In this document: positions 19,456-28,259 of the stretch, in pieces
Layout: each line of letters opens with the position of its first letter
How positions within the stretch are numbered: position 1 is the first letter of the stretch
Assembly (NCBI RefSeq): GCF_030622045.1
Contig: NZ_CP130886.1
Location: forward strand, 620,001-684,000
Length of the DNA stretch: 64,000 nucleotides
Direction: 5' to 3'
Source of the DNA: Planctellipticum variicoloris
GTDB taxonomy: Bacteria; Planctomycetota; Planctomycetia; Planctomycetales; Planctomycetaceae
Program-made: the position numbers and the translations under genes
The notes under the pieces: model-generated
Seen by the model: the letters and a program-made list of their open reading frames with translations, nothing else
Told to the model about the DNA's origin: nothing
Databases searched by the model: none

Positions 19456-19662
19456 ATGTTGGTGCTGTCTCGCAAGCCGGGTGAGAAGATCCTGATTGGC
19501 GACAACGTGACGGTGACGATCGTGAGGATCGGACCGAACACCGTCAGGCTCGGGATCGACGCCCCGCGTGACATGAACATCGTCCGCGAGGAGCTGTGTG
19601 CTCCGGCCGGGCAGATCGACGACCACGACCTCTCCGGGCACGCCTCGCTCGACCCGATGTAA
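19456..19662 (+). CDS. csrA: Carbon storage regulator CsrA (first copy)
   Basis: RNA-binding translational regulator, 68 residues, dimer of five-stranded subunits. The family start MLVLSRKPGEKILIGD is intact, followed by VTVTIVRIGPNTVRLGIDAP. The usual RR-E-Y segment is altered: after DAPRDMNIVREEL the tail is acidic (GQIDDHDLSGH). The conserved Arg44-equivalent is retained in NIVREE. The start was set at this MLVL; the longer upstream frame is not CsrA. The ribosome-binding region carries two GGA triplets (GGACCAGGAAAGGGG), the core of CsrA sites, so autoregulation is plausible. A second csrA lies at 58356. Confidence 0.93.
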   Translation: MLVLSRKPGEKILIGDNVTVTIVRIGPNTVRLGIDAPRDMNIVREELCAPAGQIDDHDLSGHASLDPM

Positions 19663-19783
19663 CGGTCGTTCCCGGCAGGCACGAATTAAACGATTCATTA
19701 CGCCGCCCGACCTCGCCTTGCCGCGGGGCCGGGCGGTTTGTTTTTTGACCCCGGCCAGTCCGATCGAGCAGGCTTTCGCCGCC

Positions 19784-20167
19784 ATGTTGTCGCTTCTCGA
19801 CCAGCTCTTCTTCGCGGTCCATACCCTGCTGATCGGCTTCAACATGGTCGGCTGGGCCTGGCGGCGGACGCGCACGCTGCACCTGGTCACCTTCGGACTG
19901 ACGGCGTTCTCGTGGATCGTCCTGGGAGCGTTCTACGGCTGGGGCTATTGCGTCTGCACCGACTGGCACTTCCAGATCCGTCGACAACTCGGCTACGTCG
20001 ACCCCGAGTCTTCGTACGTACAACTGCTCGTCGGCAAGCTCTGCGGAGCTTCCCTGACCCGGCCATCCGCCGACCTGCTGGCCGTCAGCATCTTCGTCGC
20101 AATCCTGGTCGCAACCACGGTCGTCTGGATCCGCGACTGGCGGCATCGAATACAGACGAAGCCGTAG
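19784..20167 (+). CDS. DUF2784 family membrane protein
   Basis: 127-residue inner-membrane protein with three or four hydrophobic segments. It matches the DUF2784 pattern: LFFAVHTLLIGFNMVGW, LVTFGLTAFSWIVLGAFYG, and the Cys-rich signature GYCVCTDWHFQIRRQLGY. Function unknown. The start at 19784 was chosen because the hydrophobic first helix begins there; the upstream extension is basic and unlike the family. It follows csrA by 121 bp on the same strand. Confidence 0.8.
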   Translation: MLSLLDQLFFAVHTLLIGFNMVGWAWRRTRTLHLVTFGLTAFSWIVLGAFYGWGYCVCTDWHFQIRRQLGYVDPESSYVQLLVGKLCGASLTRPSADLLAVSIFVAILVATTVVWIRDWRHRIQTKP

Positions 20168-20290
20168 GACAGGCTTCCGCTTGCCGACTTGTGCCACGAT
20201 GACCGGGGCGTTCCGGACTCCGACGCCAGCCACCCTTCGGCAAGCTCTCCCCGCTCAGCGCGAGACATCACAGCTCTTCCCAATTTCAGT

Positions 20291-20368
20291 GTAGGGTGAG
20301 TCGAGTCCGCGAGGCTCACCTCTGCGATAACGAGTTATGGTGAGCCTCGAAGACTCGACTCACCCTAC
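20291..20368. repeat. Large inverted repeat, family B copy 2 (30-bp arms)
   Basis: Arms 20291-20320 and 20339-20368, identical to those at 5407-5484, with a different 18-nt loop. Lies 3' of the DUF2784 gene. Confidence 0.85.
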
Positions 20369-20529
20369 CGCTTGCCCAGACGGAACTTGGAAAGGGCCGT
20401 GCGCGAGACGCGACATCCGCGGCATTTCGCCATCGGGAGCGTTATCATGCCGCAATGGAGTCCGGGAGCGCCGCCTCGCGCCGCTCTCCTGAGTTTGAAG
20501 GTGCCAATGATTTCTGGAGCAGGTTGACT

Positions 20530-21882
20530 ATGCGTTACTGGTGGCAGGCATTCTGTTTGTCAGGCATCCTGGCGACCTCCGGCTGGGTCGGACTGCTACA
20601 AGCCGCCGACCCTCCGCCTGCGTCGCTCACCGAAGTCGTCAAGGTCATCGACCTGCGCAAGCTCCCCTTGCTGAAGGACGCCGACAAGCCGGCGGAATCG
20701 GCGGCGACCGTGATTCGATACGCCGCTCCGTCCAAAGTGGCGCCCGCCTTCGACTTCTATGAGGCCGCGCTCGGAAAACTCGGCTGGAAAGTCAGCACCG
20801 AGCCGGGCGGCAAGCTGGTCACCGACGACTACGCTCAAGGCATGTTTCTGAAGCAGGGGTATCAGCTCTCGCTGTCACTCTTTCCGGACGCCTCGAAACC
20901 GGGAACAGTTTCCGTCACGCTGCTCAACCTGGGCAATATCGACACCCGCAAGCTCCCCGCCCCCCCGAAGTCAAAAGTCCTCTACGGCTCCCCGGCCTCC
21001 ACCATTCATGTCACTCCCGCCAAGGTTGCCGAAGTCGCCGAGCAGGTCCGCAAGGAATTGAAAACCCGCGGCTGGCGACAGTATGTGCCGCCGTTTACCG
21101 CGCTGGCGGACAATCCGGACCAGGTGCAGCTCACTTTCTTCCAGAAGGGTTTCAATCTGAGCGCCTATGTCGCCGTCGCCCCGGCTCAAGGCGGTCAGAC
21201 GACCGTGCAATACGCCACGACGCTGCTGGTCCACGAACTCCCTGCGCCGGACGACGCCGAGAAGCTGGAGTTTGACACGAACCGCCCCTATCTGGCCTGC
21301 AAAACGGACCTGAAGCCCGCCGAGCTGGCCGGATTCTACAAAATGGCGCTGACGGAGCTGGGCTGGAAGTGGCGCGACGCCAACAAGTCCGAGGACGCCA
21401 AGGCCACCTGGTTCTGCGACGGCAGCGACAAGAGCGTGCTGATCATCGAACTGAAGCCGAAGGATGCGCCGCAGTCGGACTTCAAGATCGAGTTGATTTC
21501 GGCGGAGCGGATTGCGGAAATGAGCAAGCCGAAATCGACCAAACCGGCGGCGGACTCAAAGTCGAAAGCTGTGCTCGCCGCTCGCAAAGTTCCCCTCCCC
21601 AAAGGGGTCGGCGAAGCCGAATACGACGCCGACGCGAAAGAAGTCCGTTTCTCCAGCCGACAGCCGGTGAAGGCGCTGATCGAGTTCTATCGCAAGGAGC
21701 TGACCGGCCAGGGTTGGAAGGAAGACAAGGACTTCACCGTCGCCGAGGAAAACGTCGGCTCGATGTCCCTCAAGAAGGGGGGCGTCGAGATCGAGTTCGA
21801 GATGCTGAATCTCGGCCTGGGGGGCGGGACGGACGTCACGGTTTCCGGGAACGGATTGAGCTGGGAACCGGCGAAGGAGTAG
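20530..21882 (+). CDS. Secreted protein with four GW-type repeats, function unknown
   Basis: 450 residues with a signal peptide (mature start near Ala26). I do not recognise a named family. Four copies of a helix ending in a Gly-Trp pair are visible: AFDFYEAALGKLGWK (GW at 85), VAEQVRKELKTRGWR (181), AGFYKMALTELGWK (278) and IEFYRKELTGQGWK (395). Each is followed by beta-rich sequence, giving units of roughly 95-115 residues. A lysine-rich linker (KPKSTKPAADSKSK) separates units three and four. The start at 20530 follows GGAGCAGG and the signal peptide begins there. Likely periplasmic or in the planctomycete paryphoplasm. Confidence 0.72.
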   Translation: MRYWWQAFCLSGILATSGWVGLLQAADPPPASLTEVVKVIDLRKLPLLKDADKPAESAATVIRYAAPSKVAPAFDFYEAALGKLGWKVSTEPGGKLVTDDYAQGMFLKQGYQLSLSLFPDASKPGTVSVTLLNLGNIDTRKLPAPPKSKVLYGSPASTIHVTPAKVAEVAEQVRKELKTRGWRQYVPPFTALADNPDQVQLTFFQKGFNLSAYVAVAPAQGGQTTVQYATTLLVHELPAPDDAEKLEFDTNRPYLACKTDLKPAELAGFYKMALTELGWKWRDANKSEDAKATWFCDGSDKSVLIIELKPKDAPQSDFKIELISAERIAEMSKPKSTKPAADSKSKAVLAARKVPLPKGVGEAEYDADAKEVRFSSRQPVKALIEFYRKELTGQGWKEDKDFTVAEENVGSMSLKKGGVEIEFEMLNLGLGGGTDVTVSGNGLSWEPAKE

Positions 21883-21920
21883 AGAAACCGACAGGCCCAG
21901 TACCGCAATCGCTCGGGTGG

Positions 21921-21951
21921 CCGGGGCAGGAACGTCTTCGCGACGCCCCGG
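21921..21951 (-). repeat. 31-bp hairpin repeat, family A copy 3
   Basis: Inverted relative to copies 1 and 2, with two substitutions, preceded by GGGTGG. It lies 39 bp past a gene end. Confidence 0.78.
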
Positions 21952-22084
21952 TGTCTTCACCGATCGACTCCCGGTTTGGCCCCCTTGGTCTGCAGCTCGA
22001 ATGGTCTACCATGTGTCAGTCGACCGTTCCGGCGGCTGACAGCGGCGATCCAATTTCATCTCGTGCTTTCCGCGGAGCAGAACA

Positions 22085-22705
22085 ATGTCTGTCAAAGTCC
22101 AGATCGTCTTTCACAGTCTCTACACCCACGTCTATCAGCTCGCCGAGGCGATTGCTGAAGGGGCGCGGGAAGTCAGCGGGGCCGAGGTCCTCCTCGCCCA
22201 GGTCCCGGAAACATTGCCTGCCGAAATCCTGGAGAAGATGGGCGCAACCGCCGCGAAGAAGTCGTTTGCCCATATCCCGGTCGCCGATCCGCACGTGCTG
22301 GCCGACGCCGATGCGATCATTCTCGGGACTCCGACGCGCTTCGGGGCCTCCACCGCGCAGATGCAGGCCTTCCTCGACGCCACCGGCGGGCTGTGGGCCA
22401 AGGGGGCGCTGATCGGCAAGGTGGGGAGCGCCTTCACCTCGACCGCCAGCCAGCACGGAGGCCAGGAAACCACGCTCGTCCACCTCCAGACGTTCTTCTA
22501 TCACCAGGGCATGGTCGTGGCGGGCGTCCCTTACGCGGCGAAAGAACTCTCCGAACTCAACGAAGTGACCGGCGGCAGTCCCTATGGCGCTTCGACGATC
22601 GCCGGCCCGCGCGGCGAGCGGACGCCGACCGCCAACGAACTGGCGATCGCCCGTTTCCAGGGAAAGCACATCGCCCAGATCGCGGCGAAGCTGGCCGCGA
22701 AGTGA
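22085..22705 (+). CDS. wrbA: NAD(P)H:quinone oxidoreductase, type IV (WrbA)
   Basis: FMN-binding flavodoxin-like enzyme of 206 residues that reduces quinones by two electrons to prevent redox cycling. Diagnostic motifs are [44 protein letters not shown] and [12 protein letters not shown]. The N-terminal phosphate-binding loop reads [15 protein letters not shown] rather than the more usual YYSMYGH, a mild divergence. Complete, with normal length. Transcribed alone; convergent with the CDF exporter gene. Confidence 0.95.
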   Translation: MSVKVQIVFHSLYTHVYQLAEAIAEGAREVSGAEVLLAQVPETLPAEILEKMGATAAKKSFAHIPVADPHVLADADAIILGTPTRFGASTAQMQAFLDATGGLWAKGALIGKVGSAFTSTASQHGGQETTLVHLQTFFYHQGMVVAGVPYAAKELSELNEVTGGSPYGASTIAGPRGERTPTANELAIARFQGKHIAQIAAKLAAK

Positions 22706-22746
22706 CGCGTCTCAAGACTTTGACGAAGCCAGCAGGTGAAGGGTGG

Positions 22747-22777
22747 CCGGGGCAGGAGCGTCTTCGCGATGCCCCGG
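22747..22777 (-). repeat. 31-bp hairpin repeat, family A copy 4
   Basis: Exact inverted copy of 5343-5373, preceded by GGGTGG. It lies between the convergent wrbA and CDF genes. Confidence 0.8.
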
Positions 22778-22810
22778 AATCCTTCGAAAACCTGGCGGTC
22801 TCAACGCCTC

Positions 22811-23716
22811 TCACCCATGCCGATGCGGAAACGGCTCCAGGTGCACCAGCACGTCGCGAATCGACATGAACCCTTGCACCAGCCGGTCCTTCACCAGATG
22901 GCCGATCCGGTGCCCTTCCTCCACGGTCAGCGTGGCGTCGACCTCGATGTGTATATCGACCAGGTACTCCATCCCCGTCTTCCGCACCCGGAGCTTTTCA
23001 ACAGCCCGGACGCCGGGAACGGCTTCCGCAGCAGCCCGGACCTGATCGACCAGCCCGGCGTCCGCCTGCGGGTCGAGCAGCTCGCGCACGCTCGACCGGA
23101 GCAGCCGCCCGCCCGCCCAGAGGATCGCGAGCACAACCACGAGAGCGGCGACTTCGTCCGCCCCGATGTAAGCGGCTCCCCCCCAGCGAACCAGTCCCAG
23201 CCCGATCAGCACCGCCAGCGAGCACAACGCATCGCTCCGGTGGTCCCAGGCATTGGCCACGATCGCCATGGAGCCCGTGCGGAGGCCGACGCGCCGGTTG
23301 TAGCGGTACAGCCCTTCCTTGATCACCGCGTTCGCCCCCGCGATCCACAGCGTCCACACGGGAGGCAACTCGTGCGGCAAGGTCAGCCGGCTGAGCGCCT
23401 CCCATCCCAGAAAGAGCGCCGACAGCAGAATCAGCAGCGCGACCTGCGACGCCGCAATCGTCTCGGCGCGCGTATGCCCGTAGGGATGCTCGACATCGGC
23501 CGGCCGCTGCGCATACCACAGCGCCGCCAGCGTGATCACCGAAGTCACCGAATCGCCCAGCGAGTTCACCGCATCCGAAATGAGGGCGAAGGAATTCCCG
23601 AGAATACCCCCCGCAAGTTTCGTCACGCCGAGCGCCAGATTGACGATCAGTCCGAGCAGCGCGGCGCGGATCGCATCGCGATAGAGCGGCGTCGGACTGG
23701 AGGTCTCGGGAATCAC
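22811..23716 (-). CDS. Cation diffusion facilitator (CDF) metal exporter
   Basis: Inner-membrane proton/metal antiporter of the CDF family exporting Zn, Co, Fe or Mn. About six membrane helices are present. Metal-site helices carry FALISDAVNSLGDS (TM2) and NAWDHRSDALCSL (TM5), and the HPYGHTRAE region lies between. The cytoplasmic C-terminal domain includes VRAVEKLRVRKTGMEYLVDIHIEVD. The start is uncertain: GTG at 23716 follows AGAAAG and gives 301 residues; GTG at 23752 or ATG at 23878 (overlapping dgkA) are alternatives. It follows dgkA on the same strand, so they are probably co-transcribed. Confidence 0.88.
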   Translation of the reverse strand: MIPETSSPTPLYRDAIRAALLGLIVNLALGVTKLAGGILGNSFALISDAVNSLGDSVTSVITLAALWYAQRPADVEHPYGHTRAETIAASQVALLILLSALFLGWEALSRLTLPHELPPVWTLWIAGANAVIKEGLYRYNRRVGLRTGSMAIVANAWDHRSDALCSLAVLIGLGLVRWGGAAYIGADEVAALVVVLAILWAGGRLLRSSVRELLDPQADAGLVDQVRAAAEAVPGVRAVEKLRVRKTGMEYLVDIHIEVDATLTVEEGHRIGHLVKDRLVQGFMSIRDVLVHLEPFPHRHG

Positions 23717-23787
23717 GCAGATCTTTCTCGGGACTGACGGAACCGTCGACACGCCTCGGACGCGGCAGTTTCCCGCTGCCGTGGTCC

Positions 23788-24186
23788 TCAGGGAACAATC
23801 CCTGTTCTTATCAGCGAGGTCCACAACGGCGGTCCAAACAGACACGCTCCCACCAGAATTGCCGTCACCGCCGCACACAGCACCGCCCCCGCCGCCGCAT
23901 CTTTCGCCTGACGCGCCAGCGGGTGGACTTCGGCGGTCGTCAGATCCACGGCGGCTTCGACCGCGGTATTCATAATCTCGGATGCGAGGACCAGCCCGAT
24001 CGTCAGGATCAGAATCGCCCAGCGTACGGCGTCGAACCCGACGACCGCCGCGGCGATCACGGCCAGGACTCCGATGGCGAGCTGGATCTTTGCGTTGCGC
24101 TGCGACCGGACGGCTTCCGCCAGTCCGGTCATGGCGTGTCGCAAGCTGCGGAGAAAAGGGGGCTGCTTCACTGCGGCCTGCTTCAC
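23788..24186 (-). CDS. dgkA: Diacylglycerol/undecaprenol kinase family protein
   Basis: Small integral-membrane lipid kinase of 132 residues with three membrane helices. The family signature EIMNTAVEAAVDLTT, with its catalytic glutamate and metal-binding residues, is intact, followed by HPLARQAKDAAAGAVL. The N-terminal segment FLRSLRHAMTGLAEAVRSQRN matches the amphipathic surface helix. Gram-positive-type members phosphorylate undecaprenol; which lipid is used here is unknown. It lies upstream of the CDF gene, with a terminator separating it from the next gene upstream. Confidence 0.9.
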   Translation of the reverse strand: MKQAAVKQPPFLRSLRHAMTGLAEAVRSQRNAKIQLAIGVLAVIAAAVVGFDAVRWAILILTIGLVLASEIMNTAVEAAVDLTTAEVHPLARQAKDAAAGAVLCAAVTAILVGACLFGPPLWTSLIRTGIVP

Positions 24187-24223
24187 TGCAAACGAGGAAT
24201 TGACGACCGGTCCGCCAACGCAG

Positions 24224-24250
24224 AAGCCCAGGTCATTTCGACCTGGGCTT
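24224..24250 (-). terminator. Terminator hairpin after the 24307-24861 gene
   Basis: Perfect 11-bp stem (AAGCCCAGGTC / GACCTGGGCTT) with a 5-nt loop. The T tract is short. It separates the upstream gene from dgkA. Confidence 0.6.
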
Positions 24251-24306
24251 CATACGCATGATCTCGTCGAGAAACGCCGGACAGCAGCCCGGTCAACTCG
24301 CGAAAA

Positions 24307-24861
24307 CTACTTCACCAGCGCGTCGCTGGCCTTGACCACCTTGCTGATGGCGTCCTTGGTCAGCTCGCCCTTGTTGAAGGCGTGGCTGCTCGTGACCTTG
24401 CCTTCGACCCACATCATGACCGTGACGTCGGCCTTCGGATTGATCTTGTAGCCGTCCGGGCCGGCGGTGCCGTCGAACGTCGTCAGCGGAAGCTGCTCGA
24501 TCTTGTTCTTCTTGGCGGCGTCCGCCAGCGTCGTACGAGCCGCTTCCGGCTTGTCACTCATCAGAACCACGAAGCCGGCCATCCGCTCGTCGCGGTGCTT
24601 GGCGACCACGCCGTCGAGTTCCTTCGCCAGGGCGGCGACTTCGTCATTCATTTCCTTCGCGAAGATGCTGACCACCGGCTGGTTGCCGTAACGGCAACGG
24701 TAGCACAGTTCGCTCCCCTTCTGCGGGCCGGTCACGTCGTAGACGTAGAACGGCGGGACGCTGGCGCCCTTGTCGAGACCCGAAGTCACTTCGCCAGCCG
24801 AAACTGCCAGCCCGGCCGTCATCACAACCGCTGCTGCCAACGATGCGAGAAAACGCTTCAT
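24307..24861 (-). CDS. Small secreted protein, possibly thioredoxin-fold-like
   Basis: 184 residues with a clear signal peptide cut near VSAG and an excellent Shine-Dalgarno (GGAGGAGG). The mature protein has ASVPPFYVYDVTGPQKGSEL followed by CYRCRYGNQPVVSIFAKE, resembling thioredoxin-like proteins of planctomycetes with a CxxC (CYRC), then alternating strands and helices (GFVVLMSDKPEAA). The tail DVTVMMWVEGKVTSSHAF suits the last thioredoxin strands. A redox or scaffold role is inferred, not shown. The long N-terminal extension of the open frame is non-coding leader. Confidence 0.7.
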   Translation of the reverse strand: MKRFLASLAAAVVMTAGLAVSAGEVTSGLDKGASVPPFYVYDVTGPQKGSELCYRCRYGNQPVVSIFAKEMNDEVAALAKELDGVVAKHRDERMAGFVVLMSDKPEAARTTLADAAKKNKIEQLPLTTFDGTAGPDGYKINPKADVTVMMWVEGKVTSSHAFNKGELTKDAISKVVKASDALVK

Positions 24862-25118
24862 CGATGCCTCCTCCGCAAATCGAAACCGCAGACACTCTTC
24901 GACGCCGACACGACGTCCGGTCTGCAACTGTGTCTTGAATGGCCGCCAACCCTGGCTGCCGACGCAACCGATTATAGCCGTCCAGCAAGACGACCGTTTG
25001 TGAAGAGTCTCACAGACCGCGCCGAATTTCGCAAGTGGCTGCTTTGCGAGCTCACAGAGTTTGGACCGGACTGCGAACAGAGTGAGAACGCGCAGTTGAG
25101 GCAGGTTGCGAAACGACA

Positions 25119-26486
25119 TCACGGCTGCGCCAGACGCTCCCACGCGCGATGCACGCCCCCCACAATCCGTTCCTCGACATCGGGGGCGAACGGCCCCGGG
25201 AACCCCGTGTAGAGCATCGCCCCGCCCGCTTCGTAGCCCCCTTCATTCAGCACCCGCCGGCTCGGCACGTAGCCGAACACGTCGTTGGAATAGCCTGCCA
25301 CCCACAACGCCGACCCCGGCTTCGACCACTCCCGCTGCAGCCGCAACGAGTAATCCACAACCACTTCGCCGCTGAGCGCCACGAGCGTCAGCTCGTTCCC
25401 CAGCCGCACGCCGTGAATCAGATACGGGTACTCGACGTCGATTTTCCCGCGCGTCTCCAGTTGCTCAATCAGTCGCTTCGCGTGACTCGCTTCATACTTG
25501 TTGGCCGACTTCGCCTGCACGTCCAGTTCTTCCCGGCTCGCCGGCGGCGCGAACTCCAGCACGACAGTCTCCAGCGCCGTCGCCAGCGTCCCGGTCAGCG
25601 GCGTCGGCGTCGGCAGCAGCGCCGTTTCCACAGCGTTCGCCAGCGACCGCCCGTGCTGCTGGGCCAGTTCCAGCTTGCCGCGCGGATACGGATTCTGATC
25701 GCCGCCGCAGCCCAGCATGAACAGGGCCGTGACGTCCGGATGGGCCTCCTGCAGATACTCCTGGGCATAGCCTGCATAATCGCCGCAGAACTCGTAGAAG
25801 CCCAGCGTCGTGTTGTGGCACGCGTAGCCAAACAGCACCGCCCGCAGTTGACCGTCGGGCGACTCCACCCGGATGATCGGCACGTTGTGGTCCACGGGAC
25901 CTTCGGGATACGGGCTGTTCTGATAGCCCTTCGGACTCGGCAGCCGGCGATTCATCGCGAAGCCGCAACGGGCGTGGGAATAGCCCAGCTTCGATGGCGT
26001 CAGATTTGCCAGCGCCCGCTCGACCGTTTCAAACAGTTTCTGTTCGAGTTCGACCGCATAGGCCGCATTGAGGGCCTTCGCATCGTCGCCGGGATTGACC
26101 GTAATCCGGCTGCCGCGCAGCTCCGGCCCGCAGTGCGTATGCGAGGCGTTCATCAGCAGCGATTCGGCCGGCAGCCCGTGCTTCTGGTGCAGTTTCGCCG
26201 CCAGCGTCTCCCGCATCGTCCGCGGCACGCCGATCAGGTCGAGCGTCAGAAATACGACTTTCCGATCGTTGGCGTCGCTGATTGCCAGCGCCTTGGCAAA
26301 CAAGTCCTGCGCCACCCCCTCCGACGGTTTCGTCCGCGACGCATACCCCGCCATCCAGAGCGACTGCTCGGGCGTAATCTTCGTACTGGCGACGCCGGCC
26401 TTCCAGATGGCGTCTTCCGCACGCACGATGACCGGCGCTCCCAGTAGGAGGGAACTCAATGCGAGGCAGGCCGCGGTCCTGAGCAT
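25119..26486 (-). CDS. Neutral/alkaline ceramidase-like secreted protein
   Basis: 455 residues with a signal peptide (cleavage near VRA). The N-terminal domain matches the neutral/alkaline non-lysosomal ceramidase family: WKAGVASTKITPEQSLWMAGY, VFLTLDLIG, LLMNASHTHCGPELRG (conserved zinc-site histidines), VLFGYACHNTT and FMLGCGGDQNPYPRG. It is shorter than true ceramidases (about 650-750) and lacks their C-terminal Ig-like domain, as is common for planctomycete homologues, so the substrate may not be ceramide. Transcribed alone. Confidence 0.85.
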   Translation of the reverse strand: MLRTAACLALSSLLLGAPVIVRAEDAIWKAGVASTKITPEQSLWMAGYASRTKPSEGVAQDLFAKALAISDANDRKVVFLTLDLIGVPRTMRETLAAKLHQKHGLPAESLLMNASHTHCGPELRGSRITVNPGDDAKALNAAYAVELEQKLFETVERALANLTPSKLGYSHARCGFAMNRRLPSPKGYQNSPYPEGPVDHNVPIIRVESPDGQLRAVLFGYACHNTTLGFYEFCGDYAGYAQEYLQEAHPDVTALFMLGCGGDQNPYPRGKLELAQQHGRSLANAVETALLPTPTPLTGTLATALETVVLEFAPPASREELDVQAKSANKYEASHAKRLIEQLETRGKIDVEYPYLIHGVRLGNELTLVALSGEVVVDYSLRLQREWSKPGSALWVAGYSNDVFGYVPSRRVLNEGGYEAGGAMLYTGFPGPFAPDVEERIVGGVHRAWERLAQP

Positions 26487-26696
26487 ATACGATCTCCTTG
26501 GCGGGGCGGGGTGACGGGCGGTGAGCGGGCACGGAATGGCACTGTAGCCGACCGGATTCCGGAATGCAGCAGGATTTTCACGCGACGCATCACCCTCTGG
26601 ACGAAATGCATGCCCCGACGATGTCCGCGTGAACCGAACGACGCGCCCGTCCGTTAGACTGGTGCAGCCGCACGCCGTTCTCGTAAAGGTTCTGCC

Positions 26697-27563
26697 ATGA
26701 CTCAGGAACGATCGACTCTACCATCCGACGGTTGGCAGATGCTGACCATCAACCTGGTCGCACTCGTCGCGGGAGGATTGTGCGTCGTTGGCGGCGCATT
26801 GCTGGAGTCACCGTTTGTCGCGGTGACCGGCGTCCTGATCGCCATCGGCGCCGTCATCTCCCTCACCGGTCACTTCACCCTCGCCCCGAACGAAGCCTGC
26901 GTTCTCAGCCTGTTCGGCCCGTACATCGGCACCGTCCGCGAAGCCGGCTTCTACTGGGCCAACCCCTTCTACACCAAACGCAAGATCTCGCTCCGCATCC
27001 GCAACTTCGAAGGGACGAAGCTCAAGGTCAACGACAAGCAGGGGAATCCGATCGAAATCGCCACCGTCGTCGTCTGGCACGTTTCCAACACCGCCGAAGC
27101 CATCTTCGACGTCGAAAACTACGAGCACTACGTCCAGGTCCAGAGCGAAACAGCGCTGCGGCACCTCGCCAACAGCTACGCCTACGACCACGGCGAAGAG
27201 CACGAGATCACGCTCCGCAGCGGCGTCGACGAGGTCTCCGGGACGCTCAAGCAGGAACTGACCGAACGCCTCGCACGGGCCGGCGTCGTCATCGACGAAA
27301 CCCGTCTGACCCACCTGGCCTACGCTCCGGAAATCGCCGGCGTCATGCTCAGGCGGCAGCAGGCCGAAGCGATCATCGCCGCCCGCCAGAAAATCGTTCA
27401 CGGCGCCGTCAGCATGGTTGAAATGGCCCTCCGCGAACTCGGCGAGAAGCAGATCGTCGAACTCGACACCGACCGCAAAGCCAGCCTCGTCAGCAACCTG
27501 CTGATCGTCCTCTGCAGCGAATCCGAAGCTCAGCCGGTCATCAGCACCAAGAGCGGCGAATGA
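26697..27563 (+). CDS. SPFH (band 7) domain membrane protein
   Basis: 288-residue member of the stomatin/prohibitin superfamily. Two adjoining hydrophobic segments at about 17-59 anchor it. The SPFH core begins HFTLAPNEACVLSLFGPYIGTVREAGFYWANPF and continues through KLKVNDKQGNPIEIATVVVW. The C-terminal helix contains MLRRQQAEAIIAARQKIVHGAV, typical of this family. These proteins oligomerise into membrane microdomain scaffolds and often control proteolysis. It is convergent with nnrE, only 12 bp apart, and has no visible partner protease. Confidence 0.9.
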   Translation: MTQERSTLPSDGWQMLTINLVALVAGGLCVVGGALLESPFVAVTGVLIAIGAVISLTGHFTLAPNEACVLSLFGPYIGTVREAGFYWANPFYTKRKISLRIRNFEGTKLKVNDKQGNPIEIATVVVWHVSNTAEAIFDVENYEHYVQVQSETALRHLANSYAYDHGEEHEITLRSGVDEVSGTLKQELTERLARAGVVIDETRLTHLAYAPEIAGVMLRRQQAEAIIAARQKIVHGAVSMVEMALRELGEKQIVELDTDRKASLVSNLLIVLCSESEAQPVISTKSGE

Positions 27564-27575
27564 CGGCCACTCGCT

Positions 27576-28259
27576 TCACGACCTCTGCGTGGCGATCTCC
27601 CGCACCAGCTTGCGCGGCGCGCCGATATCAATCACCTCGACGCGCCCCACATATTCCGCCGCAGCGGGGACATCGAAGCCTCGCTTCCGGGCGACGAACG
27701 TCGCCGTATAGCGCGCCCGCACCGCCGTTCCCAGCGGCAGACCGGTATCGCAGTCCAGTCCGCTCGGCAGATCCACGGCAAACGTCTTCAACCCGCAGCC
27801 GTTGATCGCGTCGATCACGGTTGAAAACGGCGGCCGGACCGGCCCCTGCAATCCCGTCCCCAGCAGAGCGTCGACGATCCAGTCCGATCCCACCAGGGCC
27901 GCCGTCCAGTCCTGCGGACGACCGCGATCTCCCGTCAGGACGCGCAACGGCGTCCCCGCCCGCTGCAGCACGTGCAGATTAACCGCCGCGTCGCCGGTCA
28001 GCTCTTCCGGCGCGACGCACAGCAGAACGTCCACGCGATGGCCGCGGTTTTCCAGGTGCCGCGCGATGACAAAGCCATCCCCGGCGTTGTTCCCCTTGCC
28101 GCAACAGATCGCCACCCGACCGCGAATGCCGAGCTGCTCCAGCCAGAGCGCCGCCCCGGCCCCGGCGTTCTCCATCAGCACCAGGCCCGGCAGGCCGTAC
28201 TCTTCGATGGCCCGTCGATCGACTTCCCGGACCTGCGCCCGCGACAAGGCGGGCGTCAC
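27576..28259 (-). CDS. nnrE: NAD(P)H-hydrate epimerase
   Basis: Repair enzyme that epimerises damaged R-NADHX and R-NADPHX so that a dehydratase can restore NAD(P)H. 227 residues, the single YjeF N-terminal domain without the fused dehydratase. Motifs are RAIEEYGLPGLVLMENAG, CGKGNNAGDGFVIARHL, VDALLGTGLQGPV and AVDLPSGLDCDTG. Its start codon overlaps the stop of the upstream gene (ATGA at 28256-28259), showing translational coupling to the sigma-factor operon. The partner dehydratase NnrD is not in the window. Confidence 0.93.
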   Translation of the reverse strand: MTPALSRAQVREVDRRAIEEYGLPGLVLMENAGAGAALWLEQLGIRGRVAICCGKGNNAGDGFVIARHLENRGHRVDVLLCVAPEELTGDAAVNLHVLQRAGTPLRVLTGDRGRPQDWTAALVGSDWIVDALLGTGLQGPVRPPFSTVIDAINGCGLKTFAVDLPSGLDCDTGLPLGTAVRARYTATFVARKRGFDVPAAAEYVGRVEVIDIGAPRKLVREIATQRS

